Positions 42,001 to 51,486 of a stretch of 64,000 nt of DNA are shown here, piece after piece. A program made the translations under genes and the position numbers. The DNA is taken from assembly GCF_035974275.1 (NCBI RefSeq), contig NZ_CP142422.1, positions 3,534,001 to 3,598,000 on the forward strand. The letters are read 5' to 3'. Numbering within the stretch: position 1 is the stretch's first letter; each line of letters begins with the position of its first letter. The notes under the pieces were generated by a model. That model was not told the origin of the DNA and searched no databases. It worked only from the letters and a program-made list of their open reading frames with translations. Origin of the DNA: Chryseobacterium sp. MYb264 (lineage in GTDB: Bacteria; Bacteroidota; Bacteroidia; Flavobacteriales; Weeksellaceae).

Positions 42001-42170
42001 TTAATATTTTCTTTAAACTCAGCAGTTTTCTCTCTTAAACCATCATCAGACAATTGCTGAATTCCCGGTTCAACAGCTTTGATTTTTGTTACAACTTTTT
42101 TTACTTCTTTTAGGTCCTGCGCTTTCTTGTCTCCCAAAAACCCTTTTAGAACTTTGTTTAAAAAACTCAT
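39096..42170 (-). CDS. secA: SecA, preprotein translocase ATPase
   Basis: The motor of the Sec pathway, 1,024 residues. Walker A is [14 protein letters not shown] (about residue 193), the DEAD-type box [20 protein letters not shown] follows, and helicase motifs [12 protein letters not shown] and [17 protein letters not shown] are intact. A Bacteroidota-type insertion lengthens the region around residues 340-460. The protein stops at KGEIPA and lacks the Cys-rich zinc tail (CxCxnCH/C) that binds SecB and lipids in many SecA proteins. SecA feeds the signal-peptide proteins of this window, including those handed on to T9SS. Confidence 0.97.
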   Translation of the reverse strand: MSFLNKVLKGFLGDKKAQDLKEVKKVVTKIKAVEPGIQQLSDDGLREKTAEFKENIKSATSKITAQIEQIQEQIKNSKNVDEKEALFTKIEGLKKESYEIEEKVLLQILPEVFALVKETARRWAQNGEIRIKASDWDRQLAAAGKDFVEIQGDQAVWKNSWDAAGTPVNWDMVHYDVQFIGGIILHSGKIAEMATGEGKTLVGTLPIFLNALPARGVHVVTVNDYLAKRDSAWMGPLYQFHGMSIDCIDNHQPNSDGRRKAYNSDITYGTNNEFGFDYLRDNMVTSPSELVQRELNFAIVDEVDSVLVDDARTPLIISGPVPQGDRQEFDVLKPSIDRIVEVQKKTVSAIFNEAKKLIGAGNTKEGGFKLLQAYRGLPKNRQLIKFLSESGNRALLQKVEAQYMQDNNRDMPIVDKDLYFVIEEKNNQVDLTDKGVEYMSQGNEDNNFFVLPDIGTEIAELEAKNLSKEEEFEAKERLFSDFAEKSERVHTMSQLLKAYTLFEKDDEYVVIDGEVKIVDEQTGRIMEGRRYSDGLHQAIEAKENVKIEAATQTFATVTLQNYFRMYNKLAGMTGTAETEAGELWEIYKLDVVVIPTNRQILRHDRQDLVFKTNREKYNAVIEEIEKLTAAGRPVLVGTTSVEISQLLSKALQLRKINHQVLNAKLHKKEAEIVAGAGQPGVVTIATNMAGRGTDIKLSKEVKESGGLAIIGTERHDSRRVDRQLRGRAGRQGDPGSSQFYVSLEDNLMRLFGSERIAKMMDRMGHKDGEVIQHSMISKSIERAQKKVEENNFGTRKRLLEYDDVMNKQRDVIYKRRKNALFGDHLKYDITNMIFDVANSIVAKGKATGNYKDFEYEIIKTFTMESPVSQNDFNNKNVQDLTNILFKAAQEDYNMKLNLLKEKSFPIIENVYQNQGSMFKMIQVPFTDGHKTMTIVADLKEAYETQCESLINDFEKNITLSIIDENWKLHLREMDDLRRSSQGAVYEQKDPLVIYKQESFHLFSEMIDKLNKEIISFLYKGEIPA

Positions 42171-42264
42171 AAATATTTGCTTTTGGCAATCTGCTTTTGG
42201 CGAATTGCCTTATTGTTAATTTAAAAATATTGGCCAATAGCGCTAAGCCATCAGCCAAGTGCTA
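42171..42264. repeat. Short-period spacer tract upstream of secA
   Basis: Contains GCTTTTGGCAATCTGC, GCTTTTGGCGAATTGCC and TTGGCCAATAGCGC, the same TTGGC-type words as in the murG-murD region about 40 kb away. Confidence 0.5.
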
Positions 42265-42486
42265 TTAATACTCGTCTTCGTTCCAAAGATAATCTTCGTC
42301 CGTAGGATAGTCACTCCAGATTTCGTCGATTGCATCATAGATTTCTCCTTCATCTTCGATCGCCTGAAGATTTTCTACCACTTCCATTGGTGCACCAGTT
42401 CTGATCGCATAGTCGATAAGTTCAGACTTTGTCATTGGCCAAGGTGCGTCACTTAAGTAAGAAGCTAATTCTAATGTCCAGTACAT
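42265..42486 (-). CDS. DUF2795-like small acidic protein
   Basis: A 73-residue strongly acidic protein starting MYWTLELASYLSDAPWPMTK and with KSELIDYAIRTGAPMEVVENL, the usual DUF2795 pattern (a helical fold thought to recognise or support protein complexes; no firm function). It is followed by secA, an arrangement I believe is common in flavobacteria, and has a perfect -7 box (TACTTTTG). A supporting role in translation or secretion is only a guess. Confidence 0.82.
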   Translation of the reverse strand: MYWTLELASYLSDAPWPMTKSELIDYAIRTGAPMEVVENLQAIEDEGEIYDAIDEIWSDYPTDEDYLWNEDEY

Positions 42487-42503
42487 AATTTTCTAATTTT
42501 TTG

Positions 42504-42511
42504 CAAAAGTA
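42504..42511 (-). promoter_or_regulatory. -7 box of the DUF2795-like/secA transcript
   Basis: TACTTTTG on the minus strand, 17 bp before the ATG at 42486, fits TAnnTTTG. Confidence 0.6.
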
Positions 42512-42626
42512 TAAAAATAGCTTATATTATATGCTTTTTTACACCTGATTTTCAATTCTTTTTATTAATTTTTGTTCATCGTACGCCACAGGAAGCATTA
42601 TCACTGCGCTGCAGACCTACTCGATG

Positions 42627-43649
42627 TCATTTTCTCAAAAACCATTCCACAAATTTTTTTATGCCATTTTGGAAGTTGGTGTCAGGTTTATAGCCAATTA
42701 ATGTCTTAGCTTTGGTAATATCGGCATTGGTTTTCAGGACATCGCCGGGCTGCATTGGCAGATTTTTTCTAATGGCAGATTTTCCTAGAGTATTTTCTAT
42801 GGTAGAAAGCATTTCATTTAAATTAATAACCTGGCTTTCTCCTAAATTAATGATTTCATAAACATTGGAATTATTTTCCAGATATTGGATCGATTTCGTA
42901 ATTCCGTCAATAATATCATCAATATAGGTATAATCTCTGGCCGTTGTTCCGTCACCATAGAAAGGGATTTCCTGGTTTTCAGAGATTAATTTTGTGAATT
43001 TGTGAATCGCAAGATCAGGTCTTTGTCTCGGTCCGTACACTGTGAAGAACCTAAGCTGGATCATATCAATTTTATATAAATCATGATAAACATGACCTAA
43101 AATTTCACCACATTTTTTGGTAGCAGCGTACGGTGAAATAGGATTGTCTACATTATCTGTTTCTGCAAACGGAATTTTTTCGTTGTTTCCGTAAACACTT
43201 GAAGATGATGCACAAACGAATTTTTTAATACCAAAATCTTTGCTCAGCTCCCAAAGGTTCATCGTTCCGCGGACATTTACTTCTTCATATTCCAAAGGTC
43301 TTTCAATGGAAGGCCGAACGCCGGCAAGCGCTGCAAGATGAATAATTAAATCAATCTTATGATTTTTAAATATTTGTTCTAGCCCTTTTTTATCACGGAT
43401 GTCCTGATAATACAAAGTGTAATTCTCTGATGCTGAAATTGAAATCAGTTGATGGATATCATCTACTTTATCAGAAAATTCAAAATCCGAATTTTTTCCA
43501 ATTGATTCTAAAGTATTCTTAATTTTTACCTGATAATTATAGAAATCATCAAAATTGTCAACGTTTATGACAGAATGTCCTTTTTTTAATAATTGTTCTA
43601 CTAAGTGAGAACCAATAAATCCGCTTCCTCCTGTTACAAGATAAATCAT
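42627..43649 (-). CDS. NAD-dependent sugar-nucleotide epimerase (UDP-glucuronate 4-epimerase-like)
   Basis: A 340-residue extended SDR enzyme. The NAD loop is VTGGSGFIGSHL at the N-terminus, the catalytic set is the SSSSVYG serine region plus YAATK, and VYGPRQRPDLAIHKF is close to the pattern in UDP-glucuronate 4-epimerases (CapI type). UDP-glucose 4-epimerase is the main alternative. The start at 43649 (MIYLVTGG) is chosen because the Rossmann strand begins there; an ORF extension to 43742 would cover the promoter. It probably serves surface polysaccharide synthesis. Confidence 0.88.
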   Translation of the reverse strand: MIYLVTGGSGFIGSHLVEQLLKKGHSVINVDNFDDFYNYQVKIKNTLESIGKNSDFEFSDKVDDIHQLISISASENYTLYYQDIRDKKGLEQIFKNHKIDLIIHLAALAGVRPSIERPLEYEEVNVRGTMNLWELSKDFGIKKFVCASSSSVYGNNEKIPFAETDNVDNPISPYAATKKCGEILGHVYHDLYKIDMIQLRFFTVYGPRQRPDLAIHKFTKLISENQEIPFYGDGTTARDYTYIDDIIDGITKSIQYLENNSNVYEIINLGESQVINLNEMLSTIENTLGKSAIRKNLPMQPGDVLKTNADITKAKTLIGYKPDTNFQNGIKKFVEWFLRK

Positions 43650-43668
43650 TCGTGATTTTTTAGTAATA

Positions 43669-43676
43669 CAAAAATA
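43669..43676 (-). promoter_or_regulatory. -7 box of the epimerase gene
   Basis: TATTTTTG on the minus strand, 19 bp before the chosen ATG at 43649. It supports the shorter start. Confidence 0.5.
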
Positions 43677-43810
43677 TACATTTACTTTTTGAAAATATAA
43701 TCTTACATTTGAATTAATATATAAAAGATGGAATATTGGCATTGCTCCTTAGCATTCGCCTCAGTTTTTCTTCGTCTTTAACCTTTATTTTTTAATCAAG
43801 TATCTATTTT

Positions 43811-44608
43811 ATGCAGTTTCAAGGGCAAATTTTAAAAATGACGAGCTTCAATGATGAGCCGATTCAATATTATCTTAATCTTTCAGGTGATCTTATTCAT
43901 ATGAATGAGCTTTTGGGAAAAGAATTAACGATAAAACACACAGGTTTTCAATGTGTAAATTGCGGTGAAAATAAACCTATTTACAGAATGGGATTTTGTA
44001 AAAGCTGCTTTTTTGAAAGCCCTTATGCAAGTGATACCATTATTCGTCCTGAACTTTCTACGGCGCATTTGGGAATTGCAGAGCGTGATCTTGAGGTTGA
44101 AAAGCAAATCCAGCTGCAGCCGCACACCGTGTATTTGGCCTATACGGGAGATGTAAAAGTTGGGGTGACGAGAAATACACAGATTCCTACACGATGGATC
44201 GATCAGGGCGCCACTTTCGCTTTACCTATTGCTAGAACAGAGAATCGGTATGAAGCCGGAATGATAGAAGTTGCCTTAAAAGAACATCTGGCTGATAAAA
44301 CCAACTGGAGAAAAATGCTTCAGGATGATTTTGAAGATGAAGTAGATCTGGCAGATTTTCAACAAAAAATAAAAGAATATTTTCCGGAAGATTTCCAGCA
44401 GTTCTACAGTGAAGGCGAAGAACTCTGGAGGTTCGATTATCCTTATGAAAAACCTGAAAAAGTAAGTTCTTTTACTTTGGATAAAAAACCGGAATTTACC
44501 GGGAAGTTAACAGGTATTAAAGGACAGTATCTGCAATTCGATGGTAGTAATTTTATTAATGTAAGAGGACATGAAGGGTATGTGATTGAGTTTAATGTAA
44601 AAAATTAA
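43811..44608 (+). CDS. DUF2797 protein
   Basis: A 265-residue cytoplasmic protein. Four Cys in CVNCGEN...FCKSC (about residues 53-75) look like a zinc site. It is followed by a central region with VYLAYTGDVKVGVTR and RWIDQGATFALPIART, typical of DUF2797. The fold around VYLAYTGDVKVG and RNTQIPTRW recalls GIY-YIG nucleases, but I cannot confirm activity. It is followed at 36 bp by the AsmA-like gene on the same strand. Confidence 0.82.
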   Translation: MQFQGQILKMTSFNDEPIQYYLNLSGDLIHMNELLGKELTIKHTGFQCVNCGENKPIYRMGFCKSCFFESPYASDTIIRPELSTAHLGIAERDLEVEKQIQLQPHTVYLAYTGDVKVGVTRNTQIPTRWIDQGATFALPIARTENRYEAGMIEVALKEHLADKTNWRKMLQDDFEDEVDLADFQQKIKEYFPEDFQQFYSEGEELWRFDYPYEKPEKVSSFTLDKKPEFTGKLTGIKGQYLQFDGSNFINVRGHEGYVIEFNVKN

Positions 44609-44644
44609 TCTTATATTTAATATAAATTAAACCAAATCGCAAAA

Positions 44645-47299
44645 ATGAAAAAATGGGTTAAAAAAATTTTAATCGGTTTTGCCGGCTTATTAGGAATTCT
44701 GTTGCTGGCAAACTTCGGACTGAATATTTGGCTCAAGACCCAGCTCCCCAATTACATCAAGAACAATACAGATTATAAAGTCTCTTACAAAACGTTGGAG
44801 GTGGATCTGATTTCAGGAAATATCTTGGCTTCCGCAATCAGTGTCAACAGTAAGAATCCTCAGAATGTCAACGTTATTGGTTTGCAGGGGACGATTGATA
44901 CATTAAAGATCAGCCGTTTTGGAATTTATGATGCTGTTTTTAATAAGCGGATCAGTTCTACCGATCTGCGATTGGTGAAACCTCATTTAAATATTATTTT
45001 AGCAAAACCTGCTGATGCCAAAAGTGCTAAAAAAACCAATCCTGTTTTATTTGAAAATATCAGAATAACAGAAGGAACAATCACCATTTTTAAGCCCACA
45101 AAACAGGAATTTCTCTCGGTTCAGCAGCTGAATTTATTTGTTGAAAATCTTCAGATGACAGAAGAATCTGTAGAGGAAAAACTTCCTGTGGTTTTTGATA
45201 AATACGATATTCAGGGGGAAAACTTTTTCTTTCGGCCGGATAATATATATGCTGTAACGGTTCATTCAATAAAAACTACCAACGGACAAGTTGTGATTGA
45301 TAATTTCAAGCTGACGCCGTTGCTGACCTTAGATCAGTTTAAAAGATTTTATCCTAAAAAAACAAAACTTTTTCAGTTTCATGTTCAGAAAATGGAGTTT
45401 AAGGATATTGTACTGGAAAAAAATAAAGTTTCCCTTACGAATGCCAATTTCGAAAATCCGCTGATAACCGTTTATAATACGAATGCTGTTCCTGAAAAAA
45501 AATCTTCAAAACCATTGAATTTTGAGGTGAACTTAGATCAGGTAAAACTTAACAATGCGGTTGTTCAGATGGTGAAACCGAGCGGGGATAAAATGTTATT
45601 TGCGAAGGATCTGGATCTTGTCATTAATCAGTTAACATTTGATAAAGAAACATCTTCACAGGTGATTCCCGTAGGATATAAAAGTTTTCAGTTTTCAGGG
45701 AAAGAGATTTTATATTCTAATCAACAGAATTTCAATATTGGAAGCGTGACTTTAAATCCTAAAAGGGGAGAATTGCGAAATATTTCTGTAACTCCGGACG
45801 TCGATGATCCGGGAAAAAAAGCAAGTGGTTTAAAGGTAAATCTGGCCGCTTTTAATATCAATAGCCTTGAATTCATCGATAAAAAATTAAATCTTGATAT
45901 CAAAGATGTTTTGGTGGACAACGCCAATGGAATTATCAAAGCGGGAGAAAACAAAATCAAGAAAACACCGAAAGAAAATGTGATTAATTCTATTTTGGTG
46001 CGAAAAGTTTCTTTAAAAAATTCAAATATTACTTACGACAAAGGAAGTGAACCCTTGGTATTTAATGATTTAAATGCAACAATTAATGATGTTGACATTC
46101 AACCTAGGCCCAATAATCATGGGCATACCATCAACGTAAAAGACTATTTTCTGACGACGAAAAATTTTGCTTACAAAACAAAGTTCTATAATTTGAGTGT
46201 CGGACTTTTAACGCTTAATAAACATAAAGTTCAGATCGATCAATTTGCGATGAAGCCTCTCGTTTCGAGAGCTCAGTTTATCAAAATGATCCCTGTGGAA
46301 AGAGATTTATATGATTTAAAAGCAAACCGGATTTCGGCAGACGGAAACTGGGAACTTTTTTCGCAAAATAAGTTTATTAATGCTACAAATGTGACCATTG
46401 AGTCTGCAGATGCGAATATTTTCCGGAGCAAGATCCCGAATGACGATCCCAAGGAAAAACCTTTGTATTCCCGAATGTTACGCTCTATAAAAATTCCTTT
46501 GTTTGTTAATACTCTGAACCTGAAAAACTCGATTTTGGTTTATGAGGAAGATACGCCTAAAAGTGCGGGACCAGGGAAACTGACATTCAGTAATTTTAAT
46601 ATGAATGTTAAAAATTTAAATTCTGCCAAGACGAAAGGAAAACCTACGCGTGTTGACATAAAAATCAATTGTTCATTTATGGATCAGGCGCCACTGTCTG
46701 TTAACTGGAATTTTGACGTGGCAAACACCAGCGATGTTTTTAATATTTCGGGGAGGGCTGCCAATCTTCCTGCAGCGGAAATTAATCCTTTTATTCGTCC
46801 GTATTTACACGTGACGGCAACAGGAACCATTCAGGAGATGCTTTTTAATTTTAAAGGAAATCCTAAAGGTCTGAACGGAACTTTTGCGCTTAAACATAAG
46901 GATCTGAAAGTGGCGATTCTGGATAAAAATAATCGGGAGAAAAAAGGTTTTCTGACGGCTGTTGCCAATCTGCTCGTGAAATCTGATTCCGGAGGGCTGC
47001 CTCAATCTGTAACGGTTGAAGATGTGGAAAGAGATCCTACAAAATCATTCTTTAATCTTTTCTGGAAGGGAATTGAACAGGGATTGAAACAGACCCTTAT
47101 TGGTATCAATGTTGATAAAACCAAGAAAAAGGTTGAGAATACGGTTGCTGCGGTGAAGGATATGAAGCAGTCTGTAAATGAATTGAAGCAGGAGATAAAG
47201 ACTAAAAAAGATCAGCCAAAACCCGTTGAAGAGGAAAAAGAAAAGAAAGGTTTTCTGAAAGGTATATTTAAGAATAAAGAAAAATCCGAAACAGAATAA
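44645..47299 (+). CDS. AsmA-like/DUF748 envelope protein
   Basis: An 884-residue protein with one N-terminal membrane helix (about 8-27) and a very long periplasmic part rich in beta strands with repeated patterns such as FENIRITEGTITIF and NAVVQMVKPSG, as in AsmA-clan proteins. Such proteins form bridge-like beta grooves thought to carry lipids between membranes. The last 60 residues are a Lys/Glu-rich tail with heptad character. The gene ends inside a bidirectional terminator. Confidence 0.78.
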   Translation: MKKWVKKILIGFAGLLGILLLANFGLNIWLKTQLPNYIKNNTDYKVSYKTLEVDLISGNILASAISVNSKNPQNVNVIGLQGTIDTLKISRFGIYDAVFNKRISSTDLRLVKPHLNIILAKPADAKSAKKTNPVLFENIRITEGTITIFKPTKQEFLSVQQLNLFVENLQMTEESVEEKLPVVFDKYDIQGENFFFRPDNIYAVTVHSIKTTNGQVVIDNFKLTPLLTLDQFKRFYPKKTKLFQFHVQKMEFKDIVLEKNKVSLTNANFENPLITVYNTNAVPEKKSSKPLNFEVNLDQVKLNNAVVQMVKPSGDKMLFAKDLDLVINQLTFDKETSSQVIPVGYKSFQFSGKEILYSNQQNFNIGSVTLNPKRGELRNISVTPDVDDPGKKASGLKVNLAAFNINSLEFIDKKLNLDIKDVLVDNANGIIKAGENKIKKTPKENVINSILVRKVSLKNSNITYDKGSEPLVFNDLNATINDVDIQPRPNNHGHTINVKDYFLTTKNFAYKTKFYNLSVGLLTLNKHKVQIDQFAMKPLVSRAQFIKMIPVERDLYDLKANRISADGNWELFSQNKFINATNVTIESADANIFRSKIPNDDPKEKPLYSRMLRSIKIPLFVNTLNLKNSILVYEEDTPKSAGPGKLTFSNFNMNVKNLNSAKTKGKPTRVDIKINCSFMDQAPLSVNWNFDVANTSDVFNISGRAANLPAAEINPFIRPYLHVTATGTIQEMLFNFKGNPKGLNGTFALKHKDLKVAILDKNNREKKGFLTAVANLLVKSDSGGLPQSVTVEDVERDPTKSFFNLFWKGIEQGLKQTLIGINVDKTKKKVENTVAAVKDMKQSVNELKQEIKTKKDQPKPVEEEKEKKGFLKGIFKNKEKSETE

Positions 47300-47310
47300 G
47301 TTTCGGATTT
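47282..47310. terminator. Bidirectional terminator overlapping the AsmA-like stop codon
   Basis: AAATCCGAAAC (47282-47292) pairs perfectly with GTTTCGGATTT (47300-47310); the TAA stop lies in the loop. Convergent gene on the other side. Confidence 0.8.
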
Positions 47311-47321
47311 TCTATATGTTT

Positions 47322-47822
47322 TTAGAAATTATATTCTTCACTGTCTTCCACAGGGATGTCTCTTAAAAATGTATCAAAATCCTCACCGGGATAATTGCTG
47401 TCTGCGCCGTACGAATCGATGATCATTCCAATATTTCCTGCGGTGTCTTTCAACAAATATAAAACTGCGTTATCATCGGGATTACTGTCTCCTTCAAAAC
47501 GGTAGGTCTTTAAAATAGTCAACTCGGAAGGCTTATAATTTTTTTCTGAATTTTCGAATTTCATTTCGCAATTTTCGTTCATTCTGAATTCTCTGTGAAT
47601 GCCTCTTTCCCGTAGTTTTTCCATGACCTGACTGAGCGTCGTCATCCGATCTGTATTTTCTTGATTTTCCATAATACTTTTTTCTAAATATCTGCAATAA
47701 TTAAACCATAGATATTGAGTATCTTCGGACAGGCTGATGATCAATCCTGTCTCCATGAGATGATGGAGAAAATCTGCAGCATATTGTTTTATTTCGAATT
47801 CAGATCCTGTGCAATAAGCCAT
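47322..47822 (-). CDS. Uncharacterised 166-residue protein
   Basis: I do not recognise the family. The protein is acidic, has no signal peptide and no Cys pattern, and has a helical N-terminal half (YAADFLHHLMETGLI, YLEKSIMENQEN). A beta-rich C-terminal half includes LKTYRFEGDSNPDDNAVLYLL and GMIIDSYGADSNYPG. It overlaps the end of the HI0933-type gene by 34 bp and follows it on the same strand, so expression is likely coupled. A later Met inside the frame is possible as start; the overlap would then vanish. Confidence 0.68.
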   Translation of the reverse strand: MAYCTGSEFEIKQYAADFLHHLMETGLIISLSEDTQYLWFNYCRYLEKSIMENQENTDRMTTLSQVMEKLRERGIHREFRMNENCEMKFENSEKNYKPSELTILKTYRFEGDSNPDDNAVLYLLKDTAGNIGMIIDSYGADSNYPGEDFDTFLRDIPVEDSEEYNF

Positions 47823-48991
47823 GCCTCACTCCAGCATGCCTGAAAATTAAAACCGCCGGTTACCGCATCAATATTCAGAACCTCTCCCGCAATATAAAAG
47901 TTCGGTAAAATTTTCGAAGTCATGTTTTTAAAGTTAATTTCCTTTAAATCTACCCCTCCCGCAGTTACAAATTCATCTTTAAAAGTAGATTTTCCGGTGA
48001 CTTGAAATTTCTTTTTGCATACATTCTCTAGAATGGTCTGCATTTCTTTTCCGGAAATCTGTGCGACCTGTTTGTTTAAATCAACTTTTGAAACGTCTAA
48101 AATTCTCTGCCAAAAACGATTCGTAAGCTCAAAAATTTTCGATTGTCCTATCGTTTTCTTCGGATTCGATTGTTTGAAGTTCTGAAATAATTCTTCCGCT
48201 TCGTCAATATCTTTTGAAATAAAATTAACCTCAATTTCAAAATTATATTTCATTTTTGCCAAACTGATCGCTTCCCAGGCAGAAATTTTCAGAATAGCGG
48301 GGCCTGAAAGCCCCCAATGCGTAATCATCATCGGTCCGCTTTCCTCAGTTTTGAGTTTTGGAATCGAAGTTTCAGCCATTTCAAAACTTGTTCCGGCAAT
48401 GTCTTTTAATAAATCGTCTTTAATATTAAAGGTAAAAAGCGAAGGAACTAAATCGATAATTTTATGACCTAAATTTTCAACCATCTTCAGTGATTTCGGA
48501 GAACTTCCGGTGGTATAGATCACAAAATCAGCTTCAAAATCGCCTAAACTTGTTTTTACAAGATATTTTTCATCAGACTTTTCGATTTCTTTTACCGAAC
48601 ATTTTGTTTTGACTTCAACATTTTTCTTTTGAATTTCACTTAAAAAAGTATTGATAATCGTTTGCGAAGAGTTGCTTTCCGGAAAAACTCGGTTGTCATT
48701 TTCTATTTTTAATGAAACGTTCCGCTGATCGAACCAATCCATCGTATCGCCAGGCTGAAATTTGGTGAAAACACTTAACAGCTCCTTGTTTCCTCGAGGA
48801 TAAAACTGCACCAGCTCTTTCGGATCAAAACAGGCATGAGTCACGTTGCAACGACCGCCTCCTGAAATTTTTACTTTCTGAAGAACATCTGAATTTTGTT
48901 CGAGAATGGTAATTTTATATTGGGTTTCGTCCAGGTTGGATGCACAGAAAAAGCCCGCTGCACCACCTCCGATAATGATAATTTGTTTCAT
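47789..48991 (-). CDS. HI0933/YhiN-family FAD-dependent oxidoreductase
   Basis: A 400-residue flavoprotein. The FAD loop IIIGGGAAGFFCAS is at the N-terminus, GGGRCNVTHACFD (about 44-56) and the C-terminal IAGEVLNIDAVTGGFNFQACW are family signatures. The natural substrate of this family is not established. It has a fitting -7 box (49026-49033) and a small hairpin in the leader. It is followed by the overlapping unknown gene. Confidence 0.9.
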   Translation of the reverse strand: MKQIIIIGGGAAGFFCASNLDETQYKITILEQNSDVLQKVKISGGGRCNVTHACFDPKELVQFYPRGNKELLSVFTKFQPGDTMDWFDQRNVSLKIENDNRVFPESNSSQTIINTFLSEIQKKNVEVKTKCSVKEIEKSDEKYLVKTSLGDFEADFVIYTTGSSPKSLKMVENLGHKIIDLVPSLFTFNIKDDLLKDIAGTSFEMAETSIPKLKTEESGPMMITHWGLSGPAILKISAWEAISLAKMKYNFEIEVNFISKDIDEAEELFQNFKQSNPKKTIGQSKIFELTNRFWQRILDVSKVDLNKQVAQISGKEMQTILENVCKKKFQVTGKSTFKDEFVTAGGVDLKEINFKNMTSKILPNFYIAGEVLNIDAVTGGFNFQACWSEAWLIAQDLNSK

Positions 48992-49295
48992 AATACTTTT
49001 AATCTTATGCGCAAGATTATTTTTGCAAAACTACAATTTTTATAAACCATCTTATTTAAGTAATTTTGAGGAAAATAATTTTTTAATAAAATATCGAATA
49101 ATTATTAACTGCAAAAGTTTTTTTAAGTTGCCTTTTAACAGTAAAAAAGAACATATTGGTTTTTGAAAATCTTTGATTTTCTTTTTATCTGAACTTCTAT
49201 GCGATTTATTTTAACTTATCTGTTCTGAAGTGTTAAAAGCTTCTGTGACTTTTGTGGTGAAGAAATGTAAAGTTCATTAGTAAAACAAAATTTAA
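48992..49295. promoter_or_regulatory. Divergent intergenic region, flavoprotein/thioesterase
   Basis: At 49026-49033 the minus strand reads TAGTTTTG, a good -7 box for the flavoprotein gene. AATCTTATGCGCAAGATT (48999-49016) is a small palindrome in its leader. The rest, toward the thioesterase gene, is AT-rich without a site I can name. Confidence 0.5.
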
Positions 49296-49787
49296 ATGAT
49301 ATTCTACCATAAATTCGAAGTTCGTTGGAGCGATTTGGATGCCAACAAACATTTAGCAAATTCATCTTATGTTCAATATTGTGCCCAGACGAGAATGGCT
49401 TTTATGAAGCTTGAAAAGATGGGGGTAACCCAAATGAGCCGTTGGGGAATCGGTCCGGTGATTATGCACGAAAGATTTTCTTTTTTCAAGGAAATTTTTG
49501 CAGATCAGACGGTGATTGTAAGTCTTGAGGTTGATGCTTGTGCAGACGATTGTTCAATTTACCGTTTCGTTCACAAATTTTATACGCCCGAAGGAGAACA
49601 CTGTGCCACTTCTGAAGCAACGGGAGTTTGGATCGATACGATGTTGAGAAAAATGACAACTCCGCCGGATGATGTGGTAGAAGCCATCAACAAATATAAA
49701 ACGCCGAATACTGTGATGTTGACGAGGGAGGACTTCAAAAAATTACCTTTCCGTCCGGAAAATATTGATCCGTCAGTATTCAATTAA
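49296..49787 (+). CDS. Acyl-CoA thioesterase (hot-dog fold)
   Basis: A 163-residue 4HBT-type thioesterase. The motif WSDLDANKHLANSSYVQY (residues 11-28) contains the catalytic Asp and the helix of the hot-dog fold. The expected reaction is hydrolysis of acyl-CoA or an acyl-ACP thioester; chain specificity is unknown. It is followed by thiL after an 81-bp spacer of ATTACTCATTACC-like words. Confidence 0.88.
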   Translation: MIFYHKFEVRWSDLDANKHLANSSYVQYCAQTRMAFMKLEKMGVTQMSRWGIGPVIMHERFSFFKEIFADQTVIVSLEVDACADDCSIYRFVHKFYTPEGEHCATSEATGVWIDTMLRKMTTPPDDVVEAINKYKTPNTVMLTREDFKKLPFRPENIDPSVFN

Positions 49788-49868
49788 AATGGTTTTAAGT
49801 GTCATGTTTTGAGTTTAAAGTTCAGGCATTACTCATTACCAATTATTCATTACTTATAATTAAATAAT

Positions 49869-50930
49869 ATGTTTGAAGATAAAGAACAGGAATTAACACC
49901 GATTTCAAAACTGGGAGAATTTGGGTTAATTAAACATTTAACAGAGCATTTTCCTTTGGCCAACGCCTCTTCAGAGCTTGGAGTGGGAGATGATGCAGCG
50001 GTTATCAATCCTGGAAATAAAAAAGTTGTCGTAACGACCGATGTGTTGGCAGAAGGTGTGCATTTCAATTTGGGCTATGTTCCGTTGAAGCATTTGGGGT
50101 ATAAGGCAGTTGTGGTAAATCTTAGTGATATTGCGGCAATGAATGCGACTCCGACTCAGATTTTAGTTTCTCTGGCGGTTTCCAATCGCTTTCCAGTTGA
50201 GGCGCTGGAAGAAATTTATTCCGGAATTCAGGCTGCTTGCGGAAGATATAAGGTGGACTTAATCGGGGGAGATACCACGAGTTCCAACGCTGGTCTTGTG
50301 ATGAGCATCACCGCAATCGGGATTGAGAATGAAGAAAATATTGTCAAAAGAAGTACGGCCAAACCCAATGATTTACTCGTGGTGACAGGGGATTTGGGTG
50401 GCGCTTATATGGGACTTCAGATCCTGGAGAGAGAACATGCCGTTTTCCTTGCCGATCCGAATATGCAGCCCGAAATGGAAGGGTATGATTATATTTTGGA
50501 AAGACAACTGAAACCGGAAGCAAGAACCGATGTGAAAGGAATTTTAGAACAGCTGGATATCAAACCAACTTCCATGATTGATATTTCAGACGGTCTGGCT
50601 TCTGAAATTCTACACCTTTCTGATCAATCGAATGTTGGATTCAGATTGTATGAAGAGAAAGTTCCCTTGGATAGTCTGACGATTTCTACGGCAGATGAAA
50701 TGAATCTAAATCCTGTGGTGACGGCTCTTAGTGGGGGAGAAGATTATGAATTATTGTTTACCATCGCCTCCGATGACTTTGATAAAATTAAAAATCATCC
50801 GGATTTTACCATTATTGGTCATGCCGTTGAAAAAGAAGAGGGAAATTTTATGGTGGCAAGAGGCTCTAATCAGTTGATCGCTTTGACGGCGCAGGGTTGG
50901 GATGCTTTTTTAGGAAATAGCCAGGCGTAA
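49869..50930 (+). CDS. thiL: ThiL, thiamine-monophosphate kinase
   Basis: A 353-residue kinase that makes thiamine diphosphate from thiamine monophosphate. The N-terminal GVGDDAAVI (Mg2+/ATP site), TTDVLAEGVHF, VVNLSDIAAM and LIGGDTT are all ThiL motifs, and IDISDGLASEI lies in the C-terminal half. Length is typical. It ends before a strong terminator and no other thiamin gene is nearby. Confidence 0.95.
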   Translation: MFEDKEQELTPISKLGEFGLIKHLTEHFPLANASSELGVGDDAAVINPGNKKVVVTTDVLAEGVHFNLGYVPLKHLGYKAVVVNLSDIAAMNATPTQILVSLAVSNRFPVEALEEIYSGIQAACGRYKVDLIGGDTTSSNAGLVMSITAIGIENEENIVKRSTAKPNDLLVVTGDLGGAYMGLQILEREHAVFLADPNMQPEMEGYDYILERQLKPEARTDVKGILEQLDIKPTSMIDISDGLASEILHLSDQSNVGFRLYEEKVPLDSLTISTADEMNLNPVVTALSGGEDYELLFTIASDDFDKIKNHPDFTIIGHAVEKEEGNFMVARGSNQLIALTAQGWDAFLGNSQA

Positions 50931-50950
50931 AAAGACAAATTGATATAGAA

Positions 50951-50976
50951 AAAACCACTGCTAAAACAGTGGTTTT
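50951..50976 (+). terminator. Terminator of thiL
   Basis: AAAACCACTG (50951-50960) pairs perfectly with CAGTGGTTTT (50967-50976), followed by TGTATTTTAC. Confidence 0.85.
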
Positions 50977-51198
50977 TGTATTTTACAGAATTCTCTCTTG
51001 TGGAAAGCAGTCTCTTCCCCTTCGGCAATGCATTTGCACTTTATTAAGAGTAATTCTTATTTTCAAGGGTTCTCTATCAGTCGTTATGAGCCTGAAACCA
51101 TCCTATGATACTATCAGGTTCCACATGATAAGCTGTTGTACACTTTAAAGAATATTTATGATGATAGTTAATACCATTTTATATTTGAAATTTCCTTT

Positions 51199-51392
51199 AG
51201 AGGCTGTTTAAATTTTATTGCCAAAAATTTTTATAGCTATTTTGAGATGGATTTTTTGCTTCGTGTTTGCAGATTTAGCGGGCTAAATCAAAAATAGGAA
51301 GTGAAAAATATGCTCAAAAGAGCATCAAAATTGAGCAAAGATCAACTTCATTAAGGATAATAAATAAAACGGTAAAATTTTAAACAGGCTCT
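51199..51392. mobile_element. MITE-like element with AGAGGCTGTTTAAA ends
   Basis: The left end AGAGGCTGTTTAAATTTTA and the inverted right end AGAGCCTGTTTAAAATTTTA match with one substitution and one indel. The 194-bp body has no ORF. Terminal repeats of this kind without a transposase suggest a non-autonomous relative of an IS elsewhere in the genome. No clear target duplication was seen. Confidence 0.6.
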
Positions 51393-51441
51393 TACATTAT
51401 TTAGCCCCTGCGTGATTATAATATCATTGAATACGTATTCG

Positions 51442-51486
51442 TCGGGCTTCACCCGAAGCTGCTGATATTTAAATCCTTTGGGGTTT
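51442..51486. repeat. Second copy of the hairpin-array repeat
   Basis: TCGGGCTTCACCCGA (51442-51456), linker AGCTGCTGATATTT, then AAATCCTTTGGGGTTT (51471-51486). Layout and linker match the copy between ftsI and murE (6049-6155), while the hairpin stems differ by compensating changes. Confidence 0.55.

Noticed and set aside
43650..43742. 31-residue N-terminal extension of the epimerase
   Set aside because: It covers a -7 box and precedes the first strand of the Rossmann fold; the extension has no family counterpart.
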